Shown: positions 34,613-43,954, numbered from the stretch's first letter. The stretch: DNA of 64,000 nt from Pseudomonadota bacterium (GCA_016201105.1 JACQDN010000071.1:55870-119869); one strand, 5' to 3'. The notes: generated by a model not told the origin, from the sequence alone. Made by a program: numbers and translations.

Positions 34613-35578
34613 TCAGCCGCGCCGGCCTCCGAGGCGCATGCCGGGCGCCGGACGCTCGCTCAAGACTTCCCGGCGGAAACGGAAGAGCTCGGCCGGGCGG
34701 CCGCGCGCGATTGGCGCGGTCTTTCCCGTGCCCTCCACCAGGCCTTGTTCTTCCACGAGGCGGCGGAAGTTCTGCTTGTGCAGGCGGATGCCTGAAATCG
34801 CCTCGACCGAGCGCTGCAATTCGAGCAGCGTGAAGGCCGGCGGCATCAGCTCGAACACGACGGGGCGGTATTTCATCTTGCCGCGCAGCCGCGCAATCGC
34901 GGTCGCCAAAATGCGGCGATGGTCAAACATCATGCTGGCGCCGAGCGGGGTTTCGGGGAGGGGACCTGCGAACGATCTCCCGTCACGCCGCGCTTCCTCG
35001 ATCAGGCCCGCTTCATAGAGAAGTTCGTAGCGCTCCAGCGCGCGTTCCTCGTCCCACGCAAGACCGTCCAGCCCGAACGCCAGGCGGGCGCGATCGCGCC
35101 GCAGGTCGTTTTCGGAAGAGGACGAACTGCTCTTGGCAAAGCTCTTGAGCGCCGGTGCGATGACGCTCTCGATGATGGCGGGCTCGGCGCCACGCCAGTC
35201 TTCCCAGGGAAAATAGAGATACCAGTCCTGCCAGCGTGTATCGGGGGCCTTGAGTTCGCCGGCCTCGCGCGTCAGCGCCAGATAGCCGACCGAGACCACG
35301 CGCGGTCCCTCGCCGGGTTTCACCAGATGCCGGCCGCGGTCGCCGAAGGTGTAGAGCTGTTCGGCATAACCCAGATCGAGATAGGTCTGCTCCTTCACCC
35401 AGCTTCGCAGACCACCCTCCATGGTGCGATGGCCCAGCGGTTCGAACGGTCCGAAGGGCAGCGCGTCGAAACTTTTCTTGCGGTGAACCACGAGCACGCG
35501 CGGACGTTCGTCGGCAAGCGAAACAATGGCCGCGCTGAGGCCGATGCGAACGACGTTCTTTGCGCTAGCGTTGTTCAT
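34613..35578 (-). CDS. nadQ: NadQ-type transcriptional regulator of NAD synthesis
   Basis: 321 aa. The N-terminal part is Nudix-like (VRIGLSAAIVSLADERPRVL, then ALPFGPFEPLGHRTMEGGLR) but I see no full Nudix catalytic box, fitting a sensor. The C-terminal part is the NrtR/NadQ-type winged helix: FTLLELQRSVEAISGIRLHK, QNFRRLVEEQGLVEGTGK, then ARGRPAELFRF. Known NadQ proteins repress nadABC in alphaproteobacteria. ATG 35578 overlaps the phosphatase stop by 4 nt (ATGA). The effector, probably an NAD-related nucleotide, is inferred. Confidence 0.82.
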   Translation of the reverse strand: MNNASAKNVVRIGLSAAIVSLADERPRVLVVHRKKSFDALPFGPFEPLGHRTMEGGLRSWVKEQTYLDLGYAEQLYTFGDRGRHLVKPGEGPRVVSVGYLALTREAGELKAPDTRWQDWYLYFPWEDWRGAEPAIIESVIAPALKSFAKSSSSSSENDLRRDRARLAFGLDGLAWDEERALERYELLYEAGLIEEARRDGRSFAGPLPETPLGASMMFDHRRILATAIARLRGKMKYRPVVFELMPPAFTLLELQRSVEAISGIRLHKQNFRRLVEEQGLVEGTGKTAPIARGRPAELFRFRREVLSERPAPGMRLGGRRG

Positions 35579-36099
35579 TTGACGCGCGCTATGAGCGGAA
35601 GCTCGACGCGTTTTCCCTCGGTGACGATGATGCCGCGTCCGATTTGATCGACAGCGCTCACCATGCGTCCGCCGCGGCCCAGGATGTCGTCGGCCAGGCG
35701 CACCATCAGCGGATTGGGACTGGCGTGCGGTGCGCGTTCGCGAATGGCGCGCGCAATTTCTATCTCCGCGCCTTTGCCGGCGCGGTCGCAAAGCAGGATA
35801 TAGGCGGCCGCCGTCGAGCGGCTCACCCCGGCCCAGCAATGCACCAGCATCGGGCTTTGCGCGTCCCAGCCGCGGCCGAAATCGAGCAGCGCGTCGATAT
35901 GGCTGTCGTGCGGCGGCGATTCGCCGGCCCATTCGTCGGCCACGTCGTTCATCGCCAGTTTGAGATGGCGGTCGGGTGCGATGCCTTCGGGGGTCTCGAT
36001 CATGTGTTCCGGCGAGAGCAGCGTCACCAGATGCGACGGGCGATCGCTGCGGATCGTGTCTTCGATCGCGGACAGCGGGGTGACGAGGATCAGGGACAT
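35575..36099 (-). CDS. tyrosine/dual-specificity phosphatase-like protein
   Basis: 174 aa cytoplasmic Cys-dependent phosphatase. Active site HCWAGVSRS (Cys88 to Arg94, CX5R), with a candidate general acid Asp in MNDVADEW. Substrate unknown. It overlaps nadQ by 4 nt and follows an HD hydrolase in the same direction, so a nucleotide or phosphoprotein link to NAD control is possible but unproven. Confidence 0.87.
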   Translation of the reverse strand: MSLILVTPLSAIEDTIRSDRPSHLVTLLSPEHMIETPEGIAPDRHLKLAMNDVADEWAGESPPHDSHIDALLDFGRGWDAQSPMLVHCWAGVSRSTAAAYILLCDRAGKGAEIEIARAIRERAPHASPNPLMVRLADDILGRGGRMVSAVDQIGRGIIVTEGKRVELPLIARVK

Positions 36100-36165
36100 C
36101 TGCTGGAACTCCTGCCCCTAGCTAACCGAGGCGGGGCAGCAAGAAAAGGGCGGCCGCCGCCTGCT

Positions 36166-36762
36166 CTAAGCGGTTAAACGCTTGAAACGCCCCAAAAACT
36201 GCGCCTGCGCCTCGGGCGGTGAAAGCGCCACCAATTTGGGAAAGCGGGTGCCGCGCGGCGGGGCGCCGAAAAATTTGAGCGCTTCCTCGCGTTCGAATCC
36301 GGCGAGCTGCGTGGCTTCGTGAAACGCTGCGATGGAATCGGCTTTCTTGATGAGGATGAGCAGATCCGCCGACGGCTTGGCCGGCAAGCCGAAACGAATG
36401 TGTATGGCGGCGAGGAGGCGGAGTTCGAAATCTTTGTAGTCGATGCCGACGGCGGCTTTGAACGGGCTGATCAGGTCGCCGATCACATATTCCGAAGAAT
36501 CGTGCAGCAGCGCCGTCAGCCGCGCCTCGTGGGAGAGCCGCGGTTTGAGTTCGGCCGCGATCCGCTCCACCAGCACGCAGTGCTGGGCGACGGAAAAGGA
36601 GTGTTCTCCCCGCGTCTGTCCGTTCCAGCGTGCCACCCGCGCCAGGCCATGGGCGATGTCTTCAATTTCCACGTCGAGCGGGGAGGGGTTGAGCAGATCC
36701 AGCCTGCGCCCGCTGAGCATGCGTTGCCAGGCGCGAGGCGTTTCTGTTCTGCGTGGTGCCAT
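36166..36762 (-). CDS. HD-domain phosphohydrolase (YfbR-like)
   Basis: 198 aa HD-superfamily hydrolase. His in GEHSFSVAQHCVLVERIA, HD pair in LTALLHDSSEYVIGDLISPF, and a later Asp in LIKKADSIAAF complete the H-HD-D metal set. Similar proteins remove phosphate from nucleoside monophosphates. Likely co-transcribed with the phosphatase and nadQ (66 nt gap). Confidence 0.87.
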   Translation of the reverse strand: MAPRRTETPRAWQRMLSGRRLDLLNPSPLDVEIEDIAHGLARVARWNGQTRGEHSFSVAQHCVLVERIAAELKPRLSHEARLTALLHDSSEYVIGDLISPFKAAVGIDYKDFELRLLAAIHIRFGLPAKPSADLLILIKKADSIAAFHEATQLAGFEREEALKFFGAPPRGTRFPKLVALSPPEAQAQFLGRFKRLTA

Positions 36763-36864
36763 GGTTGAAAAAGTATCCTGGGGCGATGATTTACTCGATT
36801 GTCTGTAAATCTGAAAAGTCTGCTATCCGCAAAGCACCTTTCTTACAGCGGCAAGTCGTTTTCC

Positions 36865-37671
36865 CTATGTGCATTGCCAGAACATGCACACTTTCGGTGG
36901 ATCGACGTTTCTTTGAATGAACAGATAGGCAACGCCGCCGTCACCGAAATTTGGGCCGCGCCCTACATGCGTCCGCCCCTCGAAGCCGTGCCTGTCTTTC
37001 GAGATCCAGTTCCGGCTCTCGATCGGCACCGTCAGGAAACTATAGGTGCTGTCGAGTTGACCCAGAAAAGTCCAGCCGAACTTTGGGGCTTCATCGGGGC
37101 TCTGAATCCAATACGGAACGCCGCCAAGCTTTGTCGAAGCTGTAGCTTTTGTGAGTACGCTTTCGTCGAGAGAAATAAGACTTTCCTCGGACATGAATCT
37201 GGAGGTTTCCTCGATCGTCAGACCATCATCCTTTTCGATCCAGCCAGCGATGATGACTTCATCATCGATTGGAGGATTGTCGGAAGGTAGCGGTGTAGCT
37301 GTGTTCTGCAGGATTTCACGATCAATGACGATACATGCGTTGGCGCCAGAGGTTGCTTCCCAGTCGGAGCACATGCCTGGATCATGATTGCAGTGGAATA
37401 CGAACAGCGATCTGCCGTCTCGGCCGAGATCCAGCCGGTCGGGGTGATGGACGAATTGAGCAAGGAGCGACTGCGATTTTCCGCATTCCTCGCATTTGGG
37501 CCATAAGGCGTTCGGCAGGCCGAATGGAACGCCGCCGAGTCGCTCCGTCGCATTCGACCGCAATCCTGCAGTCTGCGGCCCTTCCGCAGTCCTCCGCCAG
37601 AAGCCAATGCGCTTTGGCACTTCAAGAGAGTTCGCGGCGCCGACCCTGATATCGGGCACGAAGTATCGCAT
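36865..37671 (-). CDS. DUF1963 (YwqG-like) protein
   Basis: 268 aa. Two LGG-start modules, RLGGVPFGLPNALWPKCEEC and later KLGGVPYWIQSPDE followed by FLGQLDSTYSF, fit the DUF1963 fold. The CEEC pair near residue 60 could bind a metal but I cannot confirm the partner ligands. Function unknown. Transcribed alone, divergent from the stress protein gene. Confidence 0.7.
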   Translation of the reverse strand: MRYFVPDIRVGAANSLEVPKRIGFWRRTAEGPQTAGLRSNATERLGGVPFGLPNALWPKCEECGKSQSLLAQFVHHPDRLDLGRDGRSLFVFHCNHDPGMCSDWEATSGANACIVIDREILQNTATPLPSDNPPIDDEVIIAGWIEKDDGLTIEETSRFMSEESLISLDESVLTKATASTKLGGVPYWIQSPDEAPKFGWTFLGQLDSTYSFLTVPIESRNWISKDRHGFEGRTHVGRGPNFGDGGVAYLFIQRNVDPPKVCMFWQCT

Positions 37672-37775
37672 AAACGACCCACGGCAGTTTGAGAGCGGGC
37701 GAATCTCTCGCCGGGCTGTAGGCGAAAATCAAGCTGTTATACGCTAGTCTTCGAAAGAATAGTCGGAGACGTCCA

Positions 37776-38642
37776 ATGCCGCTTGTCAAAATCCTCGCAC
37801 CCCTCACCGGCGGCACACGTGATGCGATTGTGCTGGCGAGCGCCTTTGCCGCCGCCAAGCCGTTCAATGCCCATGTCGTGGCGTTGTTCATTCGGCCCGA
37901 TCCCACCGAGGCCATGCCGTTCTTCGGCGAAGGCGTGTCCGGTGTCGTGGTGCAGGAAATCGTCGATGTCGCCAAGGAAGCTGCTGACAAAGCGGCGGAG
38001 GACGCAAGAGCGGCGCTTGCCATCGTGGCGGGCGAAGCGGGTGTCACGATGACGGGCAAAATCGAAAAGCGCGACACGCCGACGGTGTCGTTTCACGACA
38101 CGCAAGGCAACTTTGCCGATCAGGTGACGCGGTCCAGCCGCCTGTCGGATCTGGTGGTGTTCGGTCCGCTCAAGGAAGGCGACAAGCCGGGAATCGCGGA
38201 AGCCTTCGAGGCGGTCCTGCTGGAAACCGGCCGACCCGTCCTGCTCACGACGCAAATACCGTCCAAGGAATTCGCGCGCCGCGTCGCGATCGGTTGGGAC
38301 GGCAGCACGACGTCTTCTCATGCGCTGACGGCCGCGCTGCCTTATCTCGAAAAAGCGGACTCGATCGAAATTCTCAGCATCAAACGCGGCAGCGAAGAGC
38401 CGAAGCCGTGTGACGAGGCCTGCGAATATCTGAAGCTGCGCGGGCTTGCCTCGAGCGCGCGGATGATCGATGCGGGCCAGCGTTCAGTCGGCGAAGTGCT
38501 GCTGGAAGCGGCCGTTCAGGGCGGGGCAGGGCTGCTCGTGCTCGGCGGCTACGGCCACAGCCGCCTGCGCGAATTCTTCGTCGGCGGCGTCACCAAGCAC
38601 GTCGTCAACCGCGGCGAGATTCCGCTCTTCTTGGTACATTGA
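37776..38642 (+). CDS. tandem-domain universal stress protein
   Basis: 288 aa with two Usp domains. The first (about 1-150) starts VKILAPLTGGTRDAIVLA. The second (about 155-288) starts RVAIGWDGSTTSSHAL and ends LVLGGYGHSRLREFFVGG, the GxxG-x9-G nucleotide motif. Cytoplasmic. Five nt separate its stop from that of the convergent permease gene. Confidence 0.92.
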   Translation: MPLVKILAPLTGGTRDAIVLASAFAAAKPFNAHVVALFIRPDPTEAMPFFGEGVSGVVVQEIVDVAKEAADKAAEDARAALAIVAGEAGVTMTGKIEKRDTPTVSFHDTQGNFADQVTRSSRLSDLVVFGPLKEGDKPGIAEAFEAVLLETGRPVLLTTQIPSKEFARRVAIGWDGSTTSSHALTAALPYLEKADSIEILSIKRGSEEPKPCDEACEYLKLRGLASSARMIDAGQRSVGEVLLEAAVQGGAGLLVLGGYGHSRLREFFVGGVTKHVVNRGEIPLFLVH

Positions 38643-38647
38643 CCGGT

Positions 38648-39439
38648 TCAGAAAAACCAGAACCGTGCCACCACCAGCAAGAGCACGATCGCGAGCGAAA
38701 CCCGCACGGCGGTGTCGGAGGCGCGCGCTGACACGATGCTGGCGATGATGATGGCCGGAATGGAGCCGACCAGCAGCGACTTGAAGATATGCCAGTCAAT
38801 GGTGCCGAGCATCGAATGACCCAAGCCCGCCACGAGCGTCAGCGGCACGGCATGGGCGATGTCGGAGCCGACAATCCGCCGTGCTTCCATCTTGGGATAG
38901 AGCATCACCAGCGCGGTGACGCCGACAGCGCCGGCGCCAACGGACGAGAGAGACACCAGAACCCCCAGTGTCGCGCCCACGATGATGGTCATATGGCGTA
39001 CCAGCCACGGATTGAGATCGGGCATGCGCTGCGCGTACCAGCGCATCAAGGGCTTGCGGAACAGAAGCGAGAAAGCGGTGAACAGCAGCGCAAATCCCAG
39101 CACGTTGGTAATGAGATGCCGTGTCGCGTCGCTGTTGATCTGCAGAAGGTAAAGCGCCAGGACCGTGAGGGCCGTCGCGGGAACGCTGCCCATCGCCAAA
39201 AGTCCCACCACGCGCCATTCGATATTGCGGTGAAAGCCGTGGACGAGGGCGCCGCCCGATTTGGTGATCGAGGCGTAGAGAAGGTCGGTGCCCACCGCGA
39301 CCGTGGGATTGATGCCGAACAGCAGGATCAGGATCGGCGTCATCAGCGAACCGCCGCCCACGCCTGTCATGCCGACGATGCCGCCGACCAGCACGCCGCA
39401 CAGCACATAGAGAGGTTCGATGTTTTGGAAGAAGCTCAT
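38648..39439 (-). CDS. TauE/SafE-family sulfite exporter-like permease
   Basis: 263 aa membrane protein with about eight spans. The two half-repeats start GGIVGMTGVGGGSLMTPIL and LSSVGAGAVGVTALVMLYP, each with the family's Gly-rich G-x-GGG or G-x-GAG motif. ATG 39439 (MSFFQNIEPLYVL) is chosen; the upstream frame is antisense to the synthase gene. Transported anion not known. Confidence 0.9.
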   Translation of the reverse strand: MSFFQNIEPLYVLCGVLVGGIVGMTGVGGGSLMTPILILLFGINPTVAVGTDLLYASITKSGGALVHGFHRNIEWRVVGLLAMGSVPATALTVLALYLLQINSDATRHLITNVLGFALLFTAFSLLFRKPLMRWYAQRMPDLNPWLVRHMTIIVGATLGVLVSLSSVGAGAVGVTALVMLYPKMEARRIVGSDIAHAVPLTLVAGLGHSMLGTIDWHIFKSLLVGSIPAIIIASIVSARASDTAVRVSLAIVLLLVVARFWFF

Positions 39440-39471
39440 GGCTCTCGCGATCGAATGGAAGGGAAGCGGAG

Positions 39472-40593
39472 TCAGTTTTTCTTGAGAACGACGCTTCCGG
39501 CCGAATAGCCCGCGCCGAAGGAACACAGTACGCCCAGATCGCCGGCCTTGAGATCGGCGCTGTGCTTGTGAAAGGCAATGATGGAGCCGGCGGAGCTTGT
39601 GTTGCCGTACTCGTCGAGAATGATGGGGGCCTCGGCGCGCGTCGCTTCACGGCCCAGCACTTTTTTGGCGATCAATTCGTTCATGTTGATGTTGGCCTGA
39701 TGCAGCCAGAGCCGCTTCAGATCGGCGGTCTTGATCCCCATATCGCCCAGATGTTCAAGCATGAATTGCGCTACCATCGGCACCACTTCCTTGAAGACCT
39801 TGCGGCCTTTCTGCGTAATGAGCTTGTCCGGCTTATTAACGCTTTCCGGGTCGAAACGGTTCATGGTGCCGAAATTGTTGCGGATGTTGTTGGAATATTC
39901 CGATTTGAGCCGCGTGCCGAGAATTTCCCAGCTGTTGTCGCCGTCGGCGGCTGCCGCGGGCTCCAGCAGTGCCGCCGTGCAGGCATCGCCGAAGATGAAG
40001 TGGGTTTCGCGGTCGCGAAGATTGAGGTGGCCGGTACAGATTTCCGGATTGATGCAGAGGATGGCCCGCGCGTTGCCCTGGCGGATCATGTCGGTCGCCA
40101 CCTGAATGGCGAAGGTCGCAGACGAACAGCCCGTCAGCATGTCGAAACCGAAACCCTCGATCCCAAGTGCGTTCTGTACTTCGATGGCGATCTGCGGATA
40201 GGCGCGTTGCATGGTCGAGGCCGATACGATCACGCCGTCGACGTCGGCGGCGGTGCGATGCGCCTGCTCGAGGGCATCCCTCGCGGCGGCAACTGCTATC
40301 TCGGCGCTCAGGGAAATCTGATCGTCGGAGCGTTCCCTCAGGCGCGGACACATGATGTCCACGTCGAGCATACCCTCCTTTGCCATCACATGGCGCTGCC
40401 TGATTCCGGATGCTTTGACGATGAATTCATCGCTGGATTTGAGCATGGCATGCGTGGTGCCCGCGGCGATGGCGCCGGCATGCGCGTGGTTAAACCGGCG
40501 GACGTACTCGTTGTACGATTCCACCAACTCGGCATTGGTAATGACGTGCGGCGGAGCATAGAGCCCCGTTCCGCTGATGGCGATGCCTGCCAA
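39472..40593 (-). CDS. beta-ketoacyl-ACP synthase III-like enzyme, copy 1
   Basis: 373 aa thiolase-fold synthase. Catalytic triad Cys156 (LTGCSSATF), His298 (LWLHQANINM) and Asn331 (YGNTSSAGS). Longer than E. coli FabH because of a 60-residue N-terminal insertion (NEYVRRFNHAHAGAIAAGT). Cytoplasmic; initiates or extends acyl chains. Very similar neighbour immediately upstream. Substrate not predictable. Confidence 0.9.
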   Translation of the reverse strand: MAGIAISGTGLYAPPHVITNAELVESYNEYVRRFNHAHAGAIAAGTTHAMLKSSDEFIVKASGIRQRHVMAKEGMLDVDIMCPRLRERSDDQISLSAEIAVAAARDALEQAHRTAADVDGVIVSASTMQRAYPQIAIEVQNALGIEGFGFDMLTGCSSATFAIQVATDMIRQGNARAILCINPEICTGHLNLRDRETHFIFGDACTAALLEPAAAADGDNSWEILGTRLKSEYSNNIRNNFGTMNRFDPESVNKPDKLITQKGRKVFKEVVPMVAQFMLEHLGDMGIKTADLKRLWLHQANINMNELIAKKVLGREATRAEAPIILDEYGNTSSAGSIIAFHKHSADLKAGDLGVLCSFGAGYSAGSVVLKKN

Positions 40594-40660
40594 CGCGCGA
40601 ACCCCTGATAGCTTGGCGAATAGGCTGAATTACGCGGCCGTCAAAGGCAAGTCCACCCGG

Positions 40661-41827
40661 TCAGTTAAGCTTTCTGAGGATGACGCTGCCTGCCGAATAG
40701 CCCGCGCCAAATGAGCACAGAAGCCCGGTATCGCCGTGCTTGAGGTCCGCGCTGTGCTTGTGGAAGGAGATGACGGAACCCGCCGAGCTCGTGTTGGCAT
40801 ATTCCTCCAGGATGTTGGGCGCCTCGCCGGGATGGGGATCGCGGCCCAGCACGCGCCGCGCGATCAAATCGTTCATCCCGATATTGGCCTGATGCAGCCA
40901 CAGCCGTTTCAACTTCTCGGGCAGGATATTGTTTTCCCGCAGATGCTCGACGATGAGCTCGGCGACCATCGGCACCACTTCCTTGAAGACTTTGCGTCCC
41001 TCCTGGACGAAGAGTTTGTCGGGTTGGCCGATGCCTTCGGGGGCGGTGCGATTGAGGAAGCCGAAATTGTTGCGGATGTTGTTGGAGAACTTGGTCTTGA
41101 GTTTGGTGGAGACCACTTCCCAGGCATTGGCGCCTTGCGCCTGGTCGGCGCGCTCCACGACGAAAGCCGTGGCGACATCGCCGAAAATGAAATGACTGTC
41201 GCGGTCGCGGAAGTTCAGATGGCCGGAGCAAATTTCCGGATTGCAGACGATGATGGCGCGTGCGTTGCCGCGGGCCACCATATCGGCGGCAGCTTGCAAG
41301 CCGAAGGTCGCCGAAGAGCAGGCGACATTCATGTCGAAGCCGAATCCTTCGATTCCCAGTGCGTCCTGTACTTCGATCGCCATGGCCGGATAGGCGCGCT
41401 GCATGTTGGAGGCCGCAACGAGCACGCCGTCGATGTCGGCGGGCTTGCGATCCGCTGCCTTCAGCGCCTCGCGCGCGGCGATCACCGCCATTTCCGCGAG
41501 CAGCGAGATCTGTTCGTTGCCGCGTTCGGCAATGCGCGGACACATCACTTCGGGATCGAGGATGCCCGCTTTGTCCATCACATAGCGGCTCTTAATCCCG
41601 GAGGCTTTGACGATGAACTCGGTCGAGGATTCCGCCAGCGCCGGGATCTTGCCGGACGCAATGGCATCGGCATGGGCCTTGTTGTGGCGGCGGACATATT
41701 CGTTGAAGGAGGCGACAAGTTCTTCGTTGGAGATGGACTGCGGCGGGGTGAACAGGCCGGTTCCACTCAGCGCAATGGCGGTCACTGGCAAAGCTGCCCT
41801 TTGAGGTCGGATCGGAGGCTGCGGCAC
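40661..41827 (-). CDS. beta-ketoacyl-ACP synthase III-like enzyme, copy 2
   Basis: 388 aa paralogue of the downstream gene with the same triad motifs: VACSSATFGLQ, LWLHQANIGM and YANTSSAGS. The start is ATG 41827; a GTG 14 codons later (VTAIALSGTGLF) aligns better with copy 1. The two share long blocks such as FKEVVPMVA and DKLFVQ/DKLITQ. Tandem duplication on the same strand, 67 nt apart. Confidence 0.9.
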   Translation of the reverse strand: MPQPPIRPQRAALPVTAIALSGTGLFTPPQSISNEELVASFNEYVRRHNKAHADAIASGKIPALAESSTEFIVKASGIKSRYVMDKAGILDPEVMCPRIAERGNEQISLLAEMAVIAAREALKAADRKPADIDGVLVAASNMQRAYPAMAIEVQDALGIEGFGFDMNVACSSATFGLQAAADMVARGNARAIIVCNPEICSGHLNFRDRDSHFIFGDVATAFVVERADQAQGANAWEVVSTKLKTKFSNNIRNNFGFLNRTAPEGIGQPDKLFVQEGRKVFKEVVPMVAELIVEHLRENNILPEKLKRLWLHQANIGMNDLIARRVLGRDPHPGEAPNILEEYANTSSAGSVISFHKHSADLKHGDTGLLCSFGAGYSAGSVILRKLN

Positions 41828-41943
41828 CCCTTCGCGAAACGCAAGCTTCGGGCGCTATCTCCCGGAAATTCCTCGCGAAATCCCTGAAAAAACTGTTGTG
41901 GAAGCCCTTGGCGAAGGGCCGTCTTGCGCGTAAGGAACCAAGC

Positions 41944-42639
41944 ATGTCCGGTTCGGCTCTCGTGCTTTTTTCCGGTGGACAGGATTCCACCACCTGCCTG
42001 GCGTGGGCGCTCGCGCAGTTTTCTCACGTTGAAACCGTCGGTTTCGATTACGGCCAGCGCCACGCGAGCGAGATGCAAGCGCGGCCGAAAATCTTGAAGA
42101 GCCTGCACCGGAAATTTCCCCAGTGGAGCGCCAAGCTCAAGGACGATCACATTCTGCCCCTGGATATTTTCAAGGCGATCGGCGGCAACGCGCTGACCGA
42201 AGACATGAAGATCGAAGTGCGCGCCCAAGCGCTGCCCACCACCTTCGTGCCGGGACGCAACATCATGTTTTTGGCGGCGGCCGCCTCGCTCGCCTACCGG
42301 CGCGGCATCGTCGATCTCGTGGGCGGCATGTGCGAGACGGATTATTCCGGCTATCCCGATTGTCGCAACGACACCATCAAGGCGATGGAAGTCACGCTCG
42401 ATCTCGCGCTCGAGAAAAAAATGGTGATCCATACTCCGCTGATGCACATCGACAAGAAAGAAACCTGGGATCTGGCGGAGAAGATTGGCGGGCGGGCCTT
42501 GGTGGAACTCGTCATCGAAGAGACGGTGAGCTGCTACGAAGGCGACCATAAGACGCGTCACGATTGGGGTTATGGCTGCGCAGCTTGTCCGGCTTGCGAC
42601 CTGCGCGCCAAGGGCTTTGCCGGCTACATGCGGCCTTGA
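41944..42639 (+). CDS. queC: 7-cyano-7-deazaguanine synthase
   Basis: 231 aa enzyme making preQ0 in queuosine synthesis. PP-loop VLFSGGQDSTTCLAWAL, FVPGRNIMFLA, and the C-terminal zinc site YGCAACPACDLRAKGF with an earlier Cys in VSCYEGD. ATG 41944 (MSGSALVLFSGG). queE follows 31 nt later, so the two form one unit. Confidence 0.95.
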   Translation: MSGSALVLFSGGQDSTTCLAWALAQFSHVETVGFDYGQRHASEMQARPKILKSLHRKFPQWSAKLKDDHILPLDIFKAIGGNALTEDMKIEVRAQALPTTFVPGRNIMFLAAAASLAYRRGIVDLVGGMCETDYSGYPDCRNDTIKAMEVTLDLALEKKMVIHTPLMHIDKKETWDLAEKIGGRALVELVIEETVSCYEGDHKTRHDWGYGCAACPACDLRAKGFAGYMRP

Positions 42640-42670
42640 ATCAAGCACGACAAGAGCCCCAACCACGGCG

Positions 42671-43438
42671 ATGAGCTACTCGGTCAAGGAAATCTACTAC
42701 ACGCTGCAAGGCGAAGGCGCACGCACCGGGCGCGCGGCGGTGTTCTTGCGCTTTGCCGGCTGCAATCTGTGGACCGGGCAGGAGAAGGACCGCGCCAAAG
42801 CCGTCTGCCAATTCTGCGACACCGATTTCGCCGGCACGGACGGCCCCGGCGGCGGTGTGTTCAAGGACGCGCAGGCGTTGGCGAACGCGGTGGCCGATTG
42901 TTGGAATGCGAGCACTTATCAAAAAAATAAAACACATTCCCTCTCCCCCTCCGGGTGAGAGGGCCAGGGTGAGGGGGTGTCGACGGATGAGACTCTGCTT
43001 GAGAGCCCCCCTCACCCCAACCCTCTCCCCCTAAGGGGGAGAGGGAGAAGAGATTGTCCTTACGTCGTTTGCACAGGTGGTGAACCTTTGCTGCAGATGG
43101 ACGAGACAGTGATCTCCACGCTGCACCAAAAAGGCTTTGAGATCGGCATCGAAACCAACGGCACGATGGAGCCGCCTTCGGGCATCGACTGGATCTGCGT
43201 CAGCCCCAAGGCCAATGCAGACCTGAAGCTGACGCGCGGCAACGAGTTGAAACTGATCTATCCGCAGGAAGGCGCGGCGCCGGAGCGCTATGCGGGGTTG
43301 CAGTTCGACAATTTCTTTTTGCAGCCGATGGACAGTCCGCGGCGCGCGGCCAATACCGAAGCCGCGACCGCCTATTGCCTCGCGCATCCGCAATGGCGCC
43401 TGAGCCTGCAGACCCACAAGCTGCTTGGTATTCGCTAG
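42671..43438 (+). pseudogene. queE: queE, 7-carboxy-7-deazaguanine synthase, interrupted by repeat R4
   Basis: Radical SAM enzyme that makes CDG from CPH4. First part (42671-42958): SVKEIYYTLQGEGARTGRAA and the three cluster Cys in CNLW and VCQFCDTDF. Second part: VCTGGEPLLQMDETVIS (the GGEP motif that holds SAM), GIETNGTMEPP and WICVSPKANADLKL. Both parts are in one frame, separated by repeat R4, which brings one TGA (42956-42958). Without the roughly 37 inserted codons, the length is that of normal QueE. Restart at GTG 42977 is possible, so split function is not excluded. Confidence 0.88.
42939..43045. repeat. palindromic repeat R4 inside queE
   Basis: 107 bp: CCCTCTCCCCCTCCGGGTGA hairpin at the left and CCCTCTCCCCCTAAGGGGGA at the right (closing with GAGGG), with internal GGTGAGGGGGTG and CCCCCCTCACCCC. 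Different from R1, but similar to elements common in rhizobia and other proteobacteria. Confidence 0.9.
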
Positions 43439-43524
43439 CGGTCAAAACCAGGCGCTTGAAACACTATCGCCACATTGCAACAGGGTCGAGGAGGCGTCCG
43501 CTTCTGACCTCGGGAGGCGAACCG

Positions 43525-43836
43525 CTACGGCAACACGTTCTCGACGACTTCGTAATGACGGACATTGGCGTCAAATTCGGTTAGCGCAGCGACGGCGCCG
43601 GGTTCAACGACAGCTTCGTCAATGTTCGCCCCGGCGAATGCCCTTATGGCACTCATCGACTCCCATCGCGTCAGCACGAGAAACTCAACTTTGTCATCGA
43701 GTTGGCGTCGGCTGAGATGCGCGCCAACGAATCCCGCCACATGGCGCAGTTCGGGGACGACCGTGTCATGGAAGTGCTTCGGATACGCCTCGGCTCGCGA
43801 AGGACTCGCACGCCCGCGCCATTCACGAATGATCAC
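43525..43836 (-). CDS. antibiotic biosynthesis monooxygenase (ABM) domain protein
   Basis: 103 aa dimeric ferredoxin-like fold protein: MIIREWRGRA start, GFVGAHLSRRQLDDKVEFLV and TRWESMSAIRAFAG fit the ABM family, some of which act on quinones or haem. Function not determined. Convergent with queE. Confidence 0.85.
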   Translation of the reverse strand: MIIREWRGRASPSRAEAYPKHFHDTVVPELRHVAGFVGAHLSRRQLDDKVEFLVLTRWESMSAIRAFAGANIDEAVVEPGAVAALTEFDANVRHYEVVENVLP

Positions 43837-43954
43837 GCAACCACCTCTCGATCGTCATGTGAAGAGCCTTTCGCCAATATAGTCGCGGTGCCAATGCCGT
43901 TCCTTGGCGCGTAGCCAATAATCGGACATGGATACCAACTGTCTGATTTATCCA

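Noticed and set aside
42956..42958. TGA in queE as a selenocysteine codon
   Set aside because: It lies inside the repeat, not at a catalytic position, and no conserved Cys or selenocysteine site exists there in QueE.
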